A DNA stretch of 64,000 bases, from assembly GCF_004563925.1 (NCBI RefSeq), contig NZ_SPNJ01000001.1, forward strand, positions 1,240,001 to 1,304,000, given 5' to 3'. This stretch comes from Herbaspirillum sp. 3R11 (GTDB lineage Bacteria > Pseudomonadota > Gammaproteobacteria > Burkholderiales > Burkholderiaceae_D). The position numbers were made by a program, and so were the translations under genes. How positions within the stretch are numbered: position 1 is the stretch's first letter; the number at the start of each line of letters is the position of its first letter. A model generated the notes under the pieces. That model saw only the letters and a program-made list of their open reading frames with translations. It was not told where the DNA came from and did not search any database. This document shows, one piece after another, positions 53,608 to 62,437 of this stretch.

Positions 53608-54453
53608 ATGCCTGACAACAAATCCCCCGTCATCGACAATCCGTGGCAAGCGCTACGGCAGTTCACGGCCGCCCGCATTGCCTTGGGACGCGCCGGCGTC
53701 AGCTTGCCGACCGCGCCGCAACTGGCCTTCCAGCTGGCGCACGCGCAGGCGCGCGACGCTGTGCACCTGGCGCTGGATACGGAGACCCTGCGTGGCGAGT
53801 TGCAGCAGGCGAGCATCCCCGGCGCCGATGCGTGCCAGGTGCTCGACAGCGCCGCCGTGGATCGCCTGACTTATTTGCAGCGCCCTGATCTCGGCCGTCG
53901 TCTCAGCGACGCATCGCGTGCGGTGCTGAGCAGCGCTGCGGGCACTTCGCAAGCGCCGGAAGAGCGGATTTACGATCTTGCCTTCGTGATCGCAGACGGC
54001 TTGTCCTCGCTGGCCATCGCCAGAAATGCCGTGCCGTTTCTGCAAGCAGTGCAGCAACGCATCGCTTCGCGCAACTGGACGCAAGCGCCACCGACCATCG
54101 TGCGCCAGGGCCGCGTCGCCATCGGTGACGAGATCGGCAGCCTGTTGCGAACCCGGCTGGTGGTGGTCATGATCGGTGAACGGCCGGGCCTCAGCTCGCC
54201 CGACAGCATGGGCTTGTACCTGAGCTGGATGCCGCGTGTGGGCATGACTGACGCCGAGCGCAATTGCATCTCCAACGTCCGGCCCGAAGGCATGCGCTAT
54301 GACGAAGCCGCCGGCAAGCTCGACTACCTGCTGGCGGAAGCACACCGGCGCCGGCTGACTGGCGTCGATCTCAAGGATGAAAGCGAGGGAGACGCGCAGG
54401 CGCTGGCTGCACCGGGGACGAACTTCCTGTTGGGTGAGGTTCCGCAGACCTGA
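53608..54453 (+). CDS. eutC: Ethanolamine ammonia-lyase, small subunit
   Basis: The 281-residue protein matches EutC, the B12-binding light chain ([71 protein letters not shown]). It begins 18 bp after eutB and forms the hexameric lyase with it. Confidence 0.95.
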   Translation: MPDNKSPVIDNPWQALRQFTAARIALGRAGVSLPTAPQLAFQLAHAQARDAVHLALDTETLRGELQQASIPGADACQVLDSAAVDRLTYLQRPDLGRRLSDASRAVLSSAAGTSQAPEERIYDLAFVIADGLSSLAIARNAVPFLQAVQQRIASRNWTQAPPTIVRQGRVAIGDEIGSLLRTRLVVVMIGERPGLSSPDSMGLYLSWMPRVGMTDAERNCISNVRPEGMRYDEAAGKLDYLLAEAHRRRLTGVDLKDESEGDAQALAAPGTNFLLGEVPQT

Positions 54454-54556
54454 TATTTCGCCTGTTCTGCGCAGCAACGGAAATGCATTTTTTCGTTATA
54501 CTTGCCGCGACCGTCACACAATAATCAATATCGGCTGCCATCCAGCGGGAGAGAAA

Positions 54557-55252
54557 ATGTTAAGAGTAGCCAGTCAGAACGACCTGTCCTCGTTCGTCAA
54601 AGCCAAAGCACTGTCCCCAACCATCACCAACGCGCCATTCAGCGGCATCTTGTTGAGCGCGCAAGCAAAGGCCTCAGAAGCCCAGGCCGTCGCTCCAAGC
54701 CCGGACGCTGCCGCCGTTGCCGCCCTGAGCGCCGCGCTGTCCCAGTTCGGCATCTCGGTGCCGCCGGCCCTGCGCATCACCACCGGCGCCAACGGCCTTG
54801 AGCTGTCCGGCGACAACCGCAACGTCAAATTCCAGGCCATGCTGCAGGCCAACCCTGCGCTGGAGACCACGCTCAACGGCATGATCGGTCAGCAGGACAT
54901 GGCGCGTAAAAACGCGCTGAAGGACGTGGTGCGCGACTTCCTCGGCAAATCCGCCAGCCCCGGCATGGAAGCTTTCGCCCTTGATTTCATGGACGAAGAA
55001 AAGAACGATACCTACAGCCTCAGCTTCAACGGCGCCAACATCGGCGTCGACGAAATGGGCAGCAAGGGATGGCAACCGGTCAAGGACACCAAGGATTTTC
55101 GCGCGGACTTGCTGGCCGCATATACCAAATACCAGGTCACGCACGCGGTCACGGTCGAGAAACGCAAGGATGAAGACGACAACGCCCAGAACCTGGGCAT
55201 CAAGTCCAAGTTGGCTGAGGCGCTGAAGAAGGATGATGTTGCAGCGAGCTGA
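54557..55252 (+). CDS. Protein of unknown function (231 aa)
   Basis: I cannot assign this protein. It starts MLRVASQNDLSSFVKAKALS and has Ala-rich stretches, a small middle domain (SQFGISVPPALRITTGANGLEL) and a charged C-terminus. It has no obvious signal peptide or membrane helix. GGGAGAG sits well before the ATG, and a strong terminator follows. It stands alone, so the context says little. Confidence 0.7.
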   Translation: MLRVASQNDLSSFVKAKALSPTITNAPFSGILLSAQAKASEAQAVAPSPDAAAVAALSAALSQFGISVPPALRITTGANGLELSGDNRNVKFQAMLQANPALETTLNGMIGQQDMARKNALKDVVRDFLGKSASPGMEAFALDFMDEEKNDTYSLSFNGANIGVDEMGSKGWQPVKDTKDFRADLLAAYTKYQVTHAVTVEKRKDEDDNAQNLGIKSKLAEALKKDDVAAS

Positions 55253-55276
55253 AGCTGGATGTTTGTCTCGTTACGC

Positions 55277-55305
55277 AAAGGCCCCGGATCCGGGGCCTTT
55301 TTTTT
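55277..55305 (+). terminator. Intrinsic terminator, perfect stem with T-run
   Basis: A perfect 24-bp palindrome (arm AAAGGCCCCGGA and its complement) is followed by T to 55305. It begins 24 bp after the stop of the 54557 gene and faces the convergent VOC gene, for which it could also act in the other direction. Confidence 0.9.
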
Positions 55306-55315
55306 GAATCTGCCG

Positions 55316-56146
55316 TCAGCCGGCAAATTCCAGCAAGGTTTGAAACGCCGGCAATGCCACCATCAGCGTGTCCGCATCTTCCCGCACAGGCAAATCAAGC
55401 GCACGCGCCCGGCCTGAAATAAGACCGCGATCGCCACCACGGAAACGAATCGAAGCAAAGAACGCCTCACGCTGCGGCATATACGCAGCGAGTTCTCCAA
55501 AGAACCCCCGCAACCCGTCTGCATCAATGAATTCCAGCGCAAAGTCTGTACCCCAACGGCCCAGACGGCCATAGCTTGCTGCCGCCTGCGCAGGATCCTT
55601 ATCGACCACCAGCATGCTGGAAATACCGCGCACGCCATTGGCATGCGCCATCCATTCCGGACGCCATACCAGCTCCGGCGTCAGATGACGGCATGCGTAG
55701 ACACGACCGGCGGTAAATTGGCCAGGGCGCAGGCGAACGGTGGAAAAGCGCGCATCAACCGACTTGTCCGCAACTTGCACCGGACGCGAAAAATGCTGGA
55801 CCGGCTGCGCATCCAGACCCAACGCAAGCCAACGGTCGTGGCAAGCCTCGATGTCGTCAACAGCGTAGACCAGGCCATCGATGCCGACCGGGCTGTCGAT
55901 GATTTCCTGCCGGACCTTGTCGCTGTCGCGGGGCTGGCCGATCAGTTCCAGATAGCCGCCGGCCAGCACCACAAGATGATTGACCGAACCGAGCGTGTGA
56001 TAGCCGCGTGGCGTGACGGTGAAACCCAGTCCTTCGAACAGCGCCTGGGCGGCATCGATGTCGTAGTGGGTGTTGATGACCAGATGATCCAGGGCTGCCT
56101 GGGGTTGATCTGAGACGGAGAGTGTTGGGGTGGCGGAATGATTCAC
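55316..56146 (-). CDS. VOC/glyoxalase-like protein
   Basis: The protein of about 276 residues has an N-terminal glyoxalase-like (VOC) domain (ALDHLVINTHYDIDAAQALFEGLGF, YLELIGQPRD) and a second half with weaker VOC features (ISSMLVVDKDPAQAAASYG). VOC proteins bind a metal and act on diverse substrates, so no reaction can be named. The GTG at 56146 is the likeliest start since the domain begins 16 residues later; an upstream in-frame ATG at 56248 has no ribosome binding site. Confidence 0.75.
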   Translation of the reverse strand: MNHSATPTLSVSDQPQAALDHLVINTHYDIDAAQALFEGLGFTVTPRGYHTLGSVNHLVVLAGGYLELIGQPRDSDKVRQEIIDSPVGIDGLVYAVDDIEACHDRWLALGLDAQPVQHFSRPVQVADKSVDARFSTVRLRPGQFTAGRVYACRHLTPELVWRPEWMAHANGVRGISSMLVVDKDPAQAAASYGRLGRWGTDFALEFIDADGLRGFFGELAAYMPQREAFFASIRFRGGDRGLISGRARALDLPVREDADTLMVALPAFQTLLEFAG

Positions 56147-56605
56147 TGTGATTGATTTTTGAAGGACGAAAAGTATGCTGGCTAAATCAACTGCTATCGG
56201 ACAGGCATTGTACGGAAAACGAGGAAATCGGTTCGCTTCCGGCGGCATTTCAAGTTCAGCTGAGCTTCAGCTTCTATCTGAGCAAACCAACGATCTGGCC
56301 GATATGTCAGACATCGAACATACAAGCCGTCGTTGCCTCCATGCAATGAAAAAAACTCCACGTTCTACGGCAAGCCATTCATTCACCTGGATAAAACGAC
56401 ACGATGATTCCGTGTCAAGGATGACGGAATTGGAATCTCCGCGGACTTGTTGCCGCATCTGTTATTGATGGTACAGTTGGCCATCTCGCCCACTTGCCTG
56501 CGCGTCATCTTATCGGGCAACGTATGGTGCGTTGGCTGCTGATGACGCAAGCTGGAGCGTCCGTAAGTCGACCGCAACATGGTCGGCGAACAAACGGATC
56601 GGCAT
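56147..56605. other. 459-bp interval without a convincing gene
   Basis: Short open frames here (for example 56175-56468 on the plus strand) lack a clear ribosome binding site and recognisable motifs. The stretch looks more AT-rich than its surroundings. It should hold the promoters of the VOC gene and the Nramp-like gene. Confidence 0.5.
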
Positions 56606-57880
56606 ATGGATATCGCTGGAAAAGAACAAGAAGAGGGTGGTTCCTGGCTGAACAAGCTGGGGCCGGGTCTGATCACCGGCGCAGCGGATGACGATCCCAG
56701 CGGCATTGCGACTTATTCGCAGGCGGGCGCCCAATTCGGTTTCAGCATGTTGTGGACAGTGCTGTTCACCTATCCGCTGATGGTCGGCATCCAAATCGTC
56801 AGCGCCCGCATCGGTCGCGTGACCGGGCACGGCCTGGCCACCAATATCCGCTTGCACTATCCCAAATCGCTGTTGTACGTCGTCATCGCGCTTCTATTGC
56901 TGGCCAATACGATAAATATCGCGGCCGACGTCTCCGCCATGGGCGATGCCTTGCATCTGATCCTGGGCGGTCCCAGCCAGCTTTATGCTGTGGGGTTCGG
57001 TCTGTTGTCTCTGCTGCTGCAGGTATTCGTGGCCTACAAGCGTTATGTCCGCATCCTCAAGTGGCTGACACTGGCTTTGCTTTCCTATATGGCGACGGCG
57101 TTGGTGGTCCATGTGCCATGGACGGAGGTAGCGCTGCGCACCGTCGCACCGCATTTGTCGTGGAAGACGGAATACATCACCACGGTCGTTGCAGTCTTCG
57201 GCACCACCATCAGTCCCTATCTGTTTTTCTGGCAGGCTTCGCAGGAAGTGGAAGAGCAACTGGCGACGCCGGGCGCCTTGCCGCTGATCCACGCGCCGCA
57301 GCAGGCAAAAGCCAATCTGCGACGCATCAAGCTCGATACCTATATCGGCATGGGATTTTCTAACCTGGTGGCCTTCTCCATCATCCTCACGGCCGCCGTG
57401 ACGCTCAACCTGCACGGCGTAGGCGGTATCCAGACCTCGGCGCAGGCGGCAACAGCCTTGCGACCGATTGCCGGCGACTTTGCCTTCTTCCTGTTCAGCG
57501 CCGGCATCATCGGCACGGGCCTGCTTGCCATTCCGGTACTGGCCGGCGCATCGGCGTACGCCATGGCAGGCGCCTTCGGATGGAAGAACAGTCTCGACAG
57601 CAAACTGAATGCGGCCAAGGCTTTCTATGGCGTCATCATCGTTTCGACGGTGGTGGGGACCGGCCTCGGGTTCAGCGCCATCGATCCCATCAAGGCCTTG
57701 TACTGGAGCGCAGTCGTCAATGGTGTGATTTCGGTTCCGATCATGACGGTGATGATGTTGATGGCCTCGCGGGCGGACATCATGGGAACATTCGTGATCA
57801 GACGCAAATTGCAAATCCTCGGCTGGCTGGCAGCGCTGATGATGGCAATTGCCGTGGTCGCCATGCTGGTGACGCTCTAG
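56606..57880 (+). CDS. Nramp-like metal transporter, non-canonical subgroup
   Basis: The 424-residue membrane protein has about eleven helices and clear Nramp superfamily layout (LGPGLITGAADDDPSGIATYSQAG in TM1; VFGTTISPYLFFWQASQEVEEQ in TM6). Canonical Nramp proteins have DPGN in TM1 and MPH in TM6. Here the positions read DPSG and SPY, so the Asn and Met metal ligands are replaced while the Asp is kept. A changed ion preference, perhaps Mg or another cation, is therefore likely. The start codon is uncertain: ATG at 56606 has only a weak ribosome binding site, and ATG at 56579 has none. It converges with a universal stress gene across three bases. Confidence 0.85.
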   Translation: MDIAGKEQEEGGSWLNKLGPGLITGAADDDPSGIATYSQAGAQFGFSMLWTVLFTYPLMVGIQIVSARIGRVTGHGLATNIRLHYPKSLLYVVIALLLLANTINIAADVSAMGDALHLILGGPSQLYAVGFGLLSLLLQVFVAYKRYVRILKWLTLALLSYMATALVVHVPWTEVALRTVAPHLSWKTEYITTVVAVFGTTISPYLFFWQASQEVEEQLATPGALPLIHAPQQAKANLRRIKLDTYIGMGFSNLVAFSIILTAAVTLNLHGVGGIQTSAQAATALRPIAGDFAFFLFSAGIIGTGLLAIPVLAGASAYAMAGAFGWKNSLDSKLNAAKAFYGVIIVSTVVGTGLGFSAIDPIKALYWSAVVNGVISVPIMTVMMLMASRADIMGTFVIRRKLQILGWLAALMMAIAVVAMLVTL

Positions 57881-57883
57881 ACG

Positions 57884-58732
57884 TCACCGCGATAACAACA
57901 GCGAGACCGGCGACTCCGCGATCACGACGCCGGTTGTCCCGCCCAGCAGGACCCCGCGCCAGCGTGGATGCGCAACACAACCCATGACGATGAGATCGGC
58001 ATCAAGCTCCGCCGCCAGCGCCAGCAATGCATGCCCGACATCTGCCGTGGCCGGACGATGCAGGACGGCGAGAGGTTTGCCGAGCGACGTCAGGCATTGA
58101 TTGAGTTCGTCTTCTGAGGCCGACGCGCCGGCATCGGGAACCATGCCATCGCCGAAAATGACCGCGCTCACGGCGCTGACGTCCTGCAATAGTGGGATGG
58201 CGTTACGCACGGCGCGGGAGGCGGCGCTGCTGCGGTTCCATGCAATCAGCGCATGCCGCCGGGAAAAAGGCTTTTCGCTGATCATCAGTACCGGCGCGGC
58301 TGCATTGAGCGCGACAAACTCGATGAAGTCGCTTTCCTTGCCATCGTTGACGCCGTGCAGTTCGCTTTTGCCCAGGATGATCAGATCGGCGGCATTGCCG
58401 TAGTTGCTCAGCGCGGTCGCGGCATCGTCGTCGACATACAGCGTCTGGGTTCTGACAATGCCGCATTCCTGCGCCAGGACCTCGAATCGCTCCAATGAAG
58501 CGGCCATGTCGAGATGCTTTTTTTCGCGGCGTTCTTGTCCTTCGGAGGGAAGCACGTCCTTGCCGCTGCCGCTCGTTGCCGGAAGGATTTGCGACATGAA
58601 TCTCGATACGCCCGAGATGGCAAGGCCGATCACGGTGGCAGGTTCACCCGATGTCAGGCGAGCAGCGAGTCGGATGCGGTGTTCCAGATCGATGGCGTTG
58701 CTGACGTAAATCAGAATGGATCGGTAGCGCAT
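57884..58732 (-). CDS. Universal stress protein, tandem UspA type
   Basis: The 282-residue protein has two UspA-like halves. The second ends with the ATP-binding-type pattern LIVMGCVAHPRWRGVLLGGTTGVVIAES, close to G-x2-G-x9-G-S/T in spacing. Such proteins are often induced by hypoxia. AAGGAACC precedes the ATG. A likely FNR box is at 58798-58811, 65 bp upstream of the start codon, with TACCAT as a possible -10. Confidence 0.9.
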   Translation of the reverse strand: MRYRSILIYVSNAIDLEHRIRLAARLTSGEPATVIGLAISGVSRFMSQILPATSGSGKDVLPSEGQERREKKHLDMAASLERFEVLAQECGIVRTQTLYVDDDAATALSNYGNAADLIILGKSELHGVNDGKESDFIEFVALNAAAPVLMISEKPFSRRHALIAWNRSSAASRAVRNAIPLLQDVSAVSAVIFGDGMVPDAGASASEDELNQCLTSLGKPLAVLHRPATADVGHALLALAAELDADLIVMGCVAHPRWRGVLLGGTTGVVIAESPVSLLLSR

Positions 58733-58797
58733 TGCGTGGTTCCTTGACGTGAGGCCCGTCTGATCAGGACATGGTACCGGTTCAGACCTGGATCGAA

Positions 58798-58811
58798 TTG
58801 ACCTGTATCAA
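58798..58811 (-). promoter_or_regulatory. FNR-type box upstream of the minus-strand usp gene
   Basis: TTGACCTGTATCAA matches TTGAT-N4-ATCAA at nine of ten positions. Its centre is about 72 bp from the start codon, so activation at -41.5 would leave a leader of about 30 bases. Confidence 0.65.
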
Positions 58812-58865
58812 ACGAAACGGCAAGAACCTGCGGCGCGACAAGCACATTTTCTGGCTGGCGCCATT

Positions 58866-58879
58866 TTGATCCAGGTCAA
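58866..58879 (+). promoter_or_regulatory. FNR-type box upstream of the plus-strand usp gene
   Basis: TTGATCCAGGTCAA matches the FNR consensus at nine of ten positions. TACGAT at 58902-58907 fits a -10 for a promoter with the box centred near -41.5, leaving a leader of about 27 bases. Confidence 0.7.
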
Positions 58880-58940
58880 ATGGATAGTCCCCGGTGAGGC
58901 ATACGATGTCCTTCATCGCATTCGTTCTCCTGGAGGCACC

Positions 58941-59378
58941 ATGCTCAAAAAGATATTGCTGGCAACGGATGGCTCGGCACTGTCCAAACGAGCGGTGCTG
59001 GCCGCAGTGGATTTCGCCGCCTTGTACGGCAGCAAGATTGTCGGCCTGGCCGTCTCCGAAATCTTTCCCAACCTGGTCATGCCCGCGCTCGGCGCCGGGT
59101 ACGACCTGAAGGGGATCGAAGAAGAGACATTCGCGCAATCCAAACTCAATGCCGACTACATCGCCGACTGTGCGGAAAAAGCAGGCGCCGACTATGAAGT
59201 CCATACCGTCAAGGGCACGCATGCCCATGAAGAGATACTGCGTTTTGCCGCCGAATACGGCTGCGACTCCATTTTCATGGCCTCGCACGGTCGCAGGGGA
59301 CTGGACAAACTGATACTGGGCAGTGAAACGCAGAAGGTCCTGACGTACAGCAAGATCCCGGTGCTGGTATTCAAATGA
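58941..59378 (+). CDS. Universal stress protein, single UspA domain
   Basis: The 145-residue protein is a single Usp domain with KKILLATDGSALSKRAV at the N-terminus and the ATP-binding motif ASHGRRGLDKLILGSETQKV (G-x2-G-x9-G-S/T). GGAGG before the ATG decides the start. It is divergent from the tandem Usp gene, with an FNR box upstream, and is followed by the BON-domain gene after 49 bp. Hypoxic or anaerobic induction is predicted. Confidence 0.92.
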   Translation: MLKKILLATDGSALSKRAVLAAVDFAALYGSKIVGLAVSEIFPNLVMPALGAGYDLKGIEEETFAQSKLNADYIADCAEKAGADYEVHTVKGTHAHEEILRFAAEYGCDSIFMASHGRRGLDKLILGSETQKVLTYSKIPVLVFK

Positions 59379-59379
59379 A

Positions 59380-59398
59380 GTCGCCGCAACCCGGCGAC
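59380..59398. repeat. Hairpin after the usp gene
   Basis: Arms GTCGCCG and CGGCGAC surround a five-base loop, beginning one base after the usp stop. There is no T-run, so it may stabilise the transcript end or terminate weakly before the BON gene. Confidence 0.4.
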
Positions 59399-59427
59399 AC
59401 AACTTATAACCGCGTAAAGGTATTGCC

Positions 59428-60081
59428 ATGAAAACAGATTCTCAGATCAAGCAGGACGTCGCCGCCGAACTGGCGTGGGATGCAGCCGTGAACGACAACG
59501 AGATTGGCGTGGAGGTGCGCGACGGCGTTGTCACCTTGTCCGGCAACCTGGACAGCTACGCGGAAAAATATGCCGCCGAAAAAGCCGCGCAGCGCGTTGC
59601 CGGCGTGCAAGGGCTGGCGGTGGAAATCGACGTCGTGCTGCCGGGTTCAAGCCGTCGCACGGACGCCGACATTGCAAGGACGGCCGCGCACGGGCTCGAG
59701 TGGAACGCTCTGGTGCCACTGAACAGCGTCAAGATCATGGCGGAGGATGGCTGGATCACATTGAGCGGAGACGTGGAGCATCAGTATCAACGCATGGCGG
59801 CGGAGAAAGCCTTGCGCAGCCTGCTCGGCGTCATCGGCATCAGCAACCAGATCGCGGTGAAACATCTGGCCCGGCCGGTCGACATCAAGACCCATATCGA
59901 AGCCGCCTTGCAGCGGCGGGCGCATTCGACCGTGAAAGCGATAGAGGTGGCGGTGAACGGCGACCAGATCACACTCAACGGAACGGTCGCGTCGCTGGCC
60001 GAGCGCGAGGAAGCGTTTGCGGCAGCGGCGAGGACTCCCGGCGTCCACAAAGTCGTCGACAAGCTGTCAATTGTTTACTGA
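59428..60081 (+). CDS. Triple BON-domain protein
   Basis: The 217-residue protein has three BON domains in tandem: DNEIGVEVRDGVVTLSGNLDSY (about residue 25), NSVKIMAEDGWITLSGDVEH (about 100) and AIEVAVNGDQITLNGTVAS (about 175). BON domains bind membranes or phospholipids and occur in osmotic-stress proteins such as OsmY. No signal peptide is visible, so it is probably cytoplasmic, unlike OsmY. AAAGG precedes the ATG. It lies between the usp and alcohol dehydrogenase genes. Confidence 0.88.
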   Translation: MKTDSQIKQDVAAELAWDAAVNDNEIGVEVRDGVVTLSGNLDSYAEKYAAEKAAQRVAGVQGLAVEIDVVLPGSSRRTDADIARTAAHGLEWNALVPLNSVKIMAEDGWITLSGDVEHQYQRMAAEKALRSLLGVIGISNQIAVKHLARPVDIKTHIEAALQRRAHSTVKAIEVAVNGDQITLNGTVASLAEREEAFAAAARTPGVHKVVDKLSIVY

Positions 60082-60110
60082 GCGTTGCCGTCGGTCCGGT
60101 TTCTGCTTCA

Positions 60111-60131
60111 CGGCGTCAGACGATGACGCCG
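60111..60131. repeat. Inverted repeat between the BON and adh genes
   Basis: Eight-base arms CGGCGTCA and TGACGCCG flank a five-base loop. It ends 19 bp before the adh ATG, so it may affect translation or transcription of adh, or terminate the BON gene. Confidence 0.4.
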
Positions 60132-60150
60132 CATCATATTGGGCAATGCC

Positions 60151-61179
60151 ATGAAAAACACCATGCTCGCCGCGGTAGTCGAACAATTCGGCGAACCGCT
60201 TGTCATCAAGGAAATCCCGCTGCCGTCGCCGGGGCCCGGACAGATTCTGGTCAAGACGGAGGCATGCGGCGTCTGCCACACCGACCTGCATGCAGCGCGC
60301 GGCGACTGGCCCGTCAAGCCATCCCTGCCTTTTGTGCCGGGACATGAAGGAATAGGCGTGGTGGTTGCCCTGGGCGCCGGCGTCACTGAAGTGGCAATGG
60401 GCGAGCGTGTCGGCGTGCCATGGCTTTACTCGGCGTGCGGCCATTGCGAGCACTGCCTGGCGGCATGGGAAACCGTGTGCGCCAAGGCGGAGTTCGGCGG
60501 TTACACAAAGAACGGCGGCTTTGCGGAATACATCCTGGCCGATCCCAGGTATGTCGCCCATATCCCCGCAGGACTGGAAGCGGCCGCGGCTGCCCCGATC
60601 ATCTGCGCCGGCGTCACCTCCTACAAGGGCATCAAGGAATGCCAGGTGCAGGCAGGCGAATGGTTGGCGGTGTCAGGCATCGGCGGCCTTGGCCATCTGG
60701 CGGTTCAATACGGCAAGGCGATGGGACTGCGCGTCTGCGCGGTTGACATCGATGACGGCAAGCTGGCCCACGCCCAACGTCTCGGCGCAGATGCGGTCAT
60801 CAATGCGCGTGTCGGCGATCCGGTTGCGCGCCTGCGTGAAGTTACCGATGGCGGCGCGCACGGCGTGCTGATTACCGCACCGTCGCTGGAGGCATTCCAC
60901 CAGGGCGTCGCCATGACGCGCAAGCGCGGGACCTGCGTGCTGGTCGGCCTTCCGCCGGGAGAATTTCCCACGCCATTGTTCGATGTGGTGGCCAACTGCA
61001 TCACCATACGCGGCTCGTTCGTCGGCACGCGCAAGGACATGGCCGAAGCGCTGGCATTCGCTGCCGCCGGCAAGGTCAAGGCGGATATCGAGTTGCAACC
61101 GCTCTCGGCCCTCAACAACGTCTTCGAGCGCTTGCAGCGCGGCGACGTGCCGTCGCGGGTGGTGCTGGATTTCTCGTGA
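60151..61179 (+). CDS. adhP: Zinc-dependent alcohol dehydrogenase (AdhP type)
   Basis: The 342-residue medium-chain dehydrogenase has the catalytic zinc ligands in GVCHTDLH and GHEGIG, the structural-zinc cysteines in CGHCEHCLAAWETVC, and the NAD site GIGGLGHLAVQYGKAMG followed by an Asp (VDIDD) that selects NAD over NADP. It would interconvert primary alcohols and aldehydes, for example ethanol and acetaldehyde. The ATG at 60151 is favoured over an in-frame TTG at 60139. It lies between the BON gene and a convergent FNR gene, fitting low-oxygen metabolism. Confidence 0.93.
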   Translation: MKNTMLAAVVEQFGEPLVIKEIPLPSPGPGQILVKTEACGVCHTDLHAARGDWPVKPSLPFVPGHEGIGVVVALGAGVTEVAMGERVGVPWLYSACGHCEHCLAAWETVCAKAEFGGYTKNGGFAEYILADPRYVAHIPAGLEAAAAAPIICAGVTSYKGIKECQVQAGEWLAVSGIGGLGHLAVQYGKAMGLRVCAVDIDDGKLAHAQRLGADAVINARVGDPVARLREVTDGGAHGVLITAPSLEAFHQGVAMTRKRGTCVLVGLPPGEFPTPLFDVVANCITIRGSFVGTRKDMAEALAFAAAGKVKADIELQPLSALNNVFERLQRGDVPSRVVLDFS

Positions 61180-61191
61180 GAAGACGCCGGA

Positions 61192-61989
61192 TCAGTGCTG
61201 CGGGTGGCACACCGGCGAGGAAGTCAACGTCTCGGTTCCGGACGCCAGTCTGATCAGCGCCGGCATGTCGAGTATTTCGACGTCGCGCTGGCGCACCTGG
61301 ATCAGGACATCCTTGCGCATTTTGGCGATCATGCGGCTGATGCTTTCGATGGTCAGGCCCAGATGGTTGCCGATATCTTCCCGCGTCATCCGCAACTGGA
61401 AGCGGGTCGCCGAGTAGCCGCGTGCGGCATAGGCGATCGACAGGCTGACCAGGAAAGCGGCAAAGCGCTGTTCGGCGCGCATGTTCCCCAGCAGCATGAT
61501 GATCTTCTGCTCGTTGGTGATCTCCTGGCTCAGGGTGCGATGGAAGTGGTGGAGCAGGGTAGGCATCTGCGCAAACAAGGTTTCCAGCATCTGGAACGGG
61601 ATTTCGCAGACCTCGCTGTCTTCCAGGGCGAGGGCATCGCACTGATAGCGTTCGGTATTGATGGCGTCCATCCCAAGCAAATCCCCCTTCATCTGAAACC
61701 CCGTGATCTGACGATCGCCGGCGAGGTTCTGCTGGTAACTCTTGAAATGGCCTACACGCACGGCGTATAAAGAAGTGAAGCGGTCTCCGATCCGATACAG
61801 AAAACTGTCGCGCGGGATCTTGCGGCGGGAAATGATCTTGTCCAGCCTCTGCGTGTCGCAGTCATTGAGGCCGGTCGGCAAACACAGCTGATGCATGCTG
61901 CAGCCGGAGCAGCTCCTCGCTGCCGAGCCGAGAGCAACGATCTGCGCGGGCGGGGAACGCGAGGCAGTGAAATTCAGGGCATGGTTCAT
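61192..61989 (-). CDS. fnr: FNR-type oxygen-responsive transcription regulator
   Basis: The 265-residue protein carries the [4Fe-4S] cysteine set of FNR: CSGCSMHQLC (C-x2-C-x5-C) near residue 30 and a fourth Cys in EVCEIPF. The recognition helix reads EDIGNHLGLTIESISRMIAK, with the E-x2-SR residues that read TTGAT half-sites. It should activate or repress genes when oxygen falls. GGAG before the ATG at 61989 decides the start. FNR boxes lie between the divergent usp genes 3 kb away in this window. It is convergent with adhP across 12 bp. Confidence 0.94.
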   Translation of the reverse strand: MNHALNFTASRSPPAQIVALGSAARSCSGCSMHQLCLPTGLNDCDTQRLDKIISRRKIPRDSFLYRIGDRFTSLYAVRVGHFKSYQQNLAGDRQITGFQMKGDLLGMDAINTERYQCDALALEDSEVCEIPFQMLETLFAQMPTLLHHFHRTLSQEITNEQKIIMLLGNMRAEQRFAAFLVSLSIAYAARGYSATRFQLRMTREDIGNHLGLTIESISRMIAKMRKDVLIQVRQRDVEILDMPALIRLASGTETLTSSPVCHPQH

Positions 61990-62437
61990 GATTGACTCCG
62001 ACGGACATACGGTTGATAAAAGGTCCTGAGATGAGGCCAGTGTACGCTTTCTCACGCTGAAAAAAGGTATTGGCTCGCGTTTACCTGTCCTGGATCAAAT
62101 GATCGTCGATTGGGTCTGCATGTTGGCCGGAAGGCAGGACAAAATAAGAACTCGTGACAGTTCTCGCTTTGTTAAAGTCGATGGATATTCTGGTCGGACC
62201 ACGACCGAATTATTGGGGTTACTCGCGCTTTAATGTGACCGAGGTGATGAAACAGGCGGCGAAAGAATGGATAGGGTGGCGAGAAGTGCAGCGGTTTTCG
62301 CGATGACGTCAGTTCGTGCGGACGCGACATCATCTCGACTCTCGCCGGATCGACAGGCGACGCAATAAAAATACAAACAATATCGCTTCCTGGGGCATGA
62401 TGGCGATTCCAAACAAATCTTGATGGATGGAATTCAC
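61990..62437. other. 448-bp interval without a convincing gene
   Basis: No supported reading frame lies between fnr and the EAL gene. The stretch holds the fnr promoter and probably the EAL-gene promoter. I see no strong terminator and no perfect FNR box; half-sites such as TTGATC occur near 62095. Confidence 0.5.

Noticed and set aside
56175-56468. 97-codon plus-strand frame in the VOC-Nramp gap
   Set aside because: It has no clear ribosome binding site, recognisable motif or conserved composition.
62085-62110. FNR box upstream of fnr (autoregulation)
   Set aside because: Only half-sites are present; the second half of the best candidate matches two of five bases.
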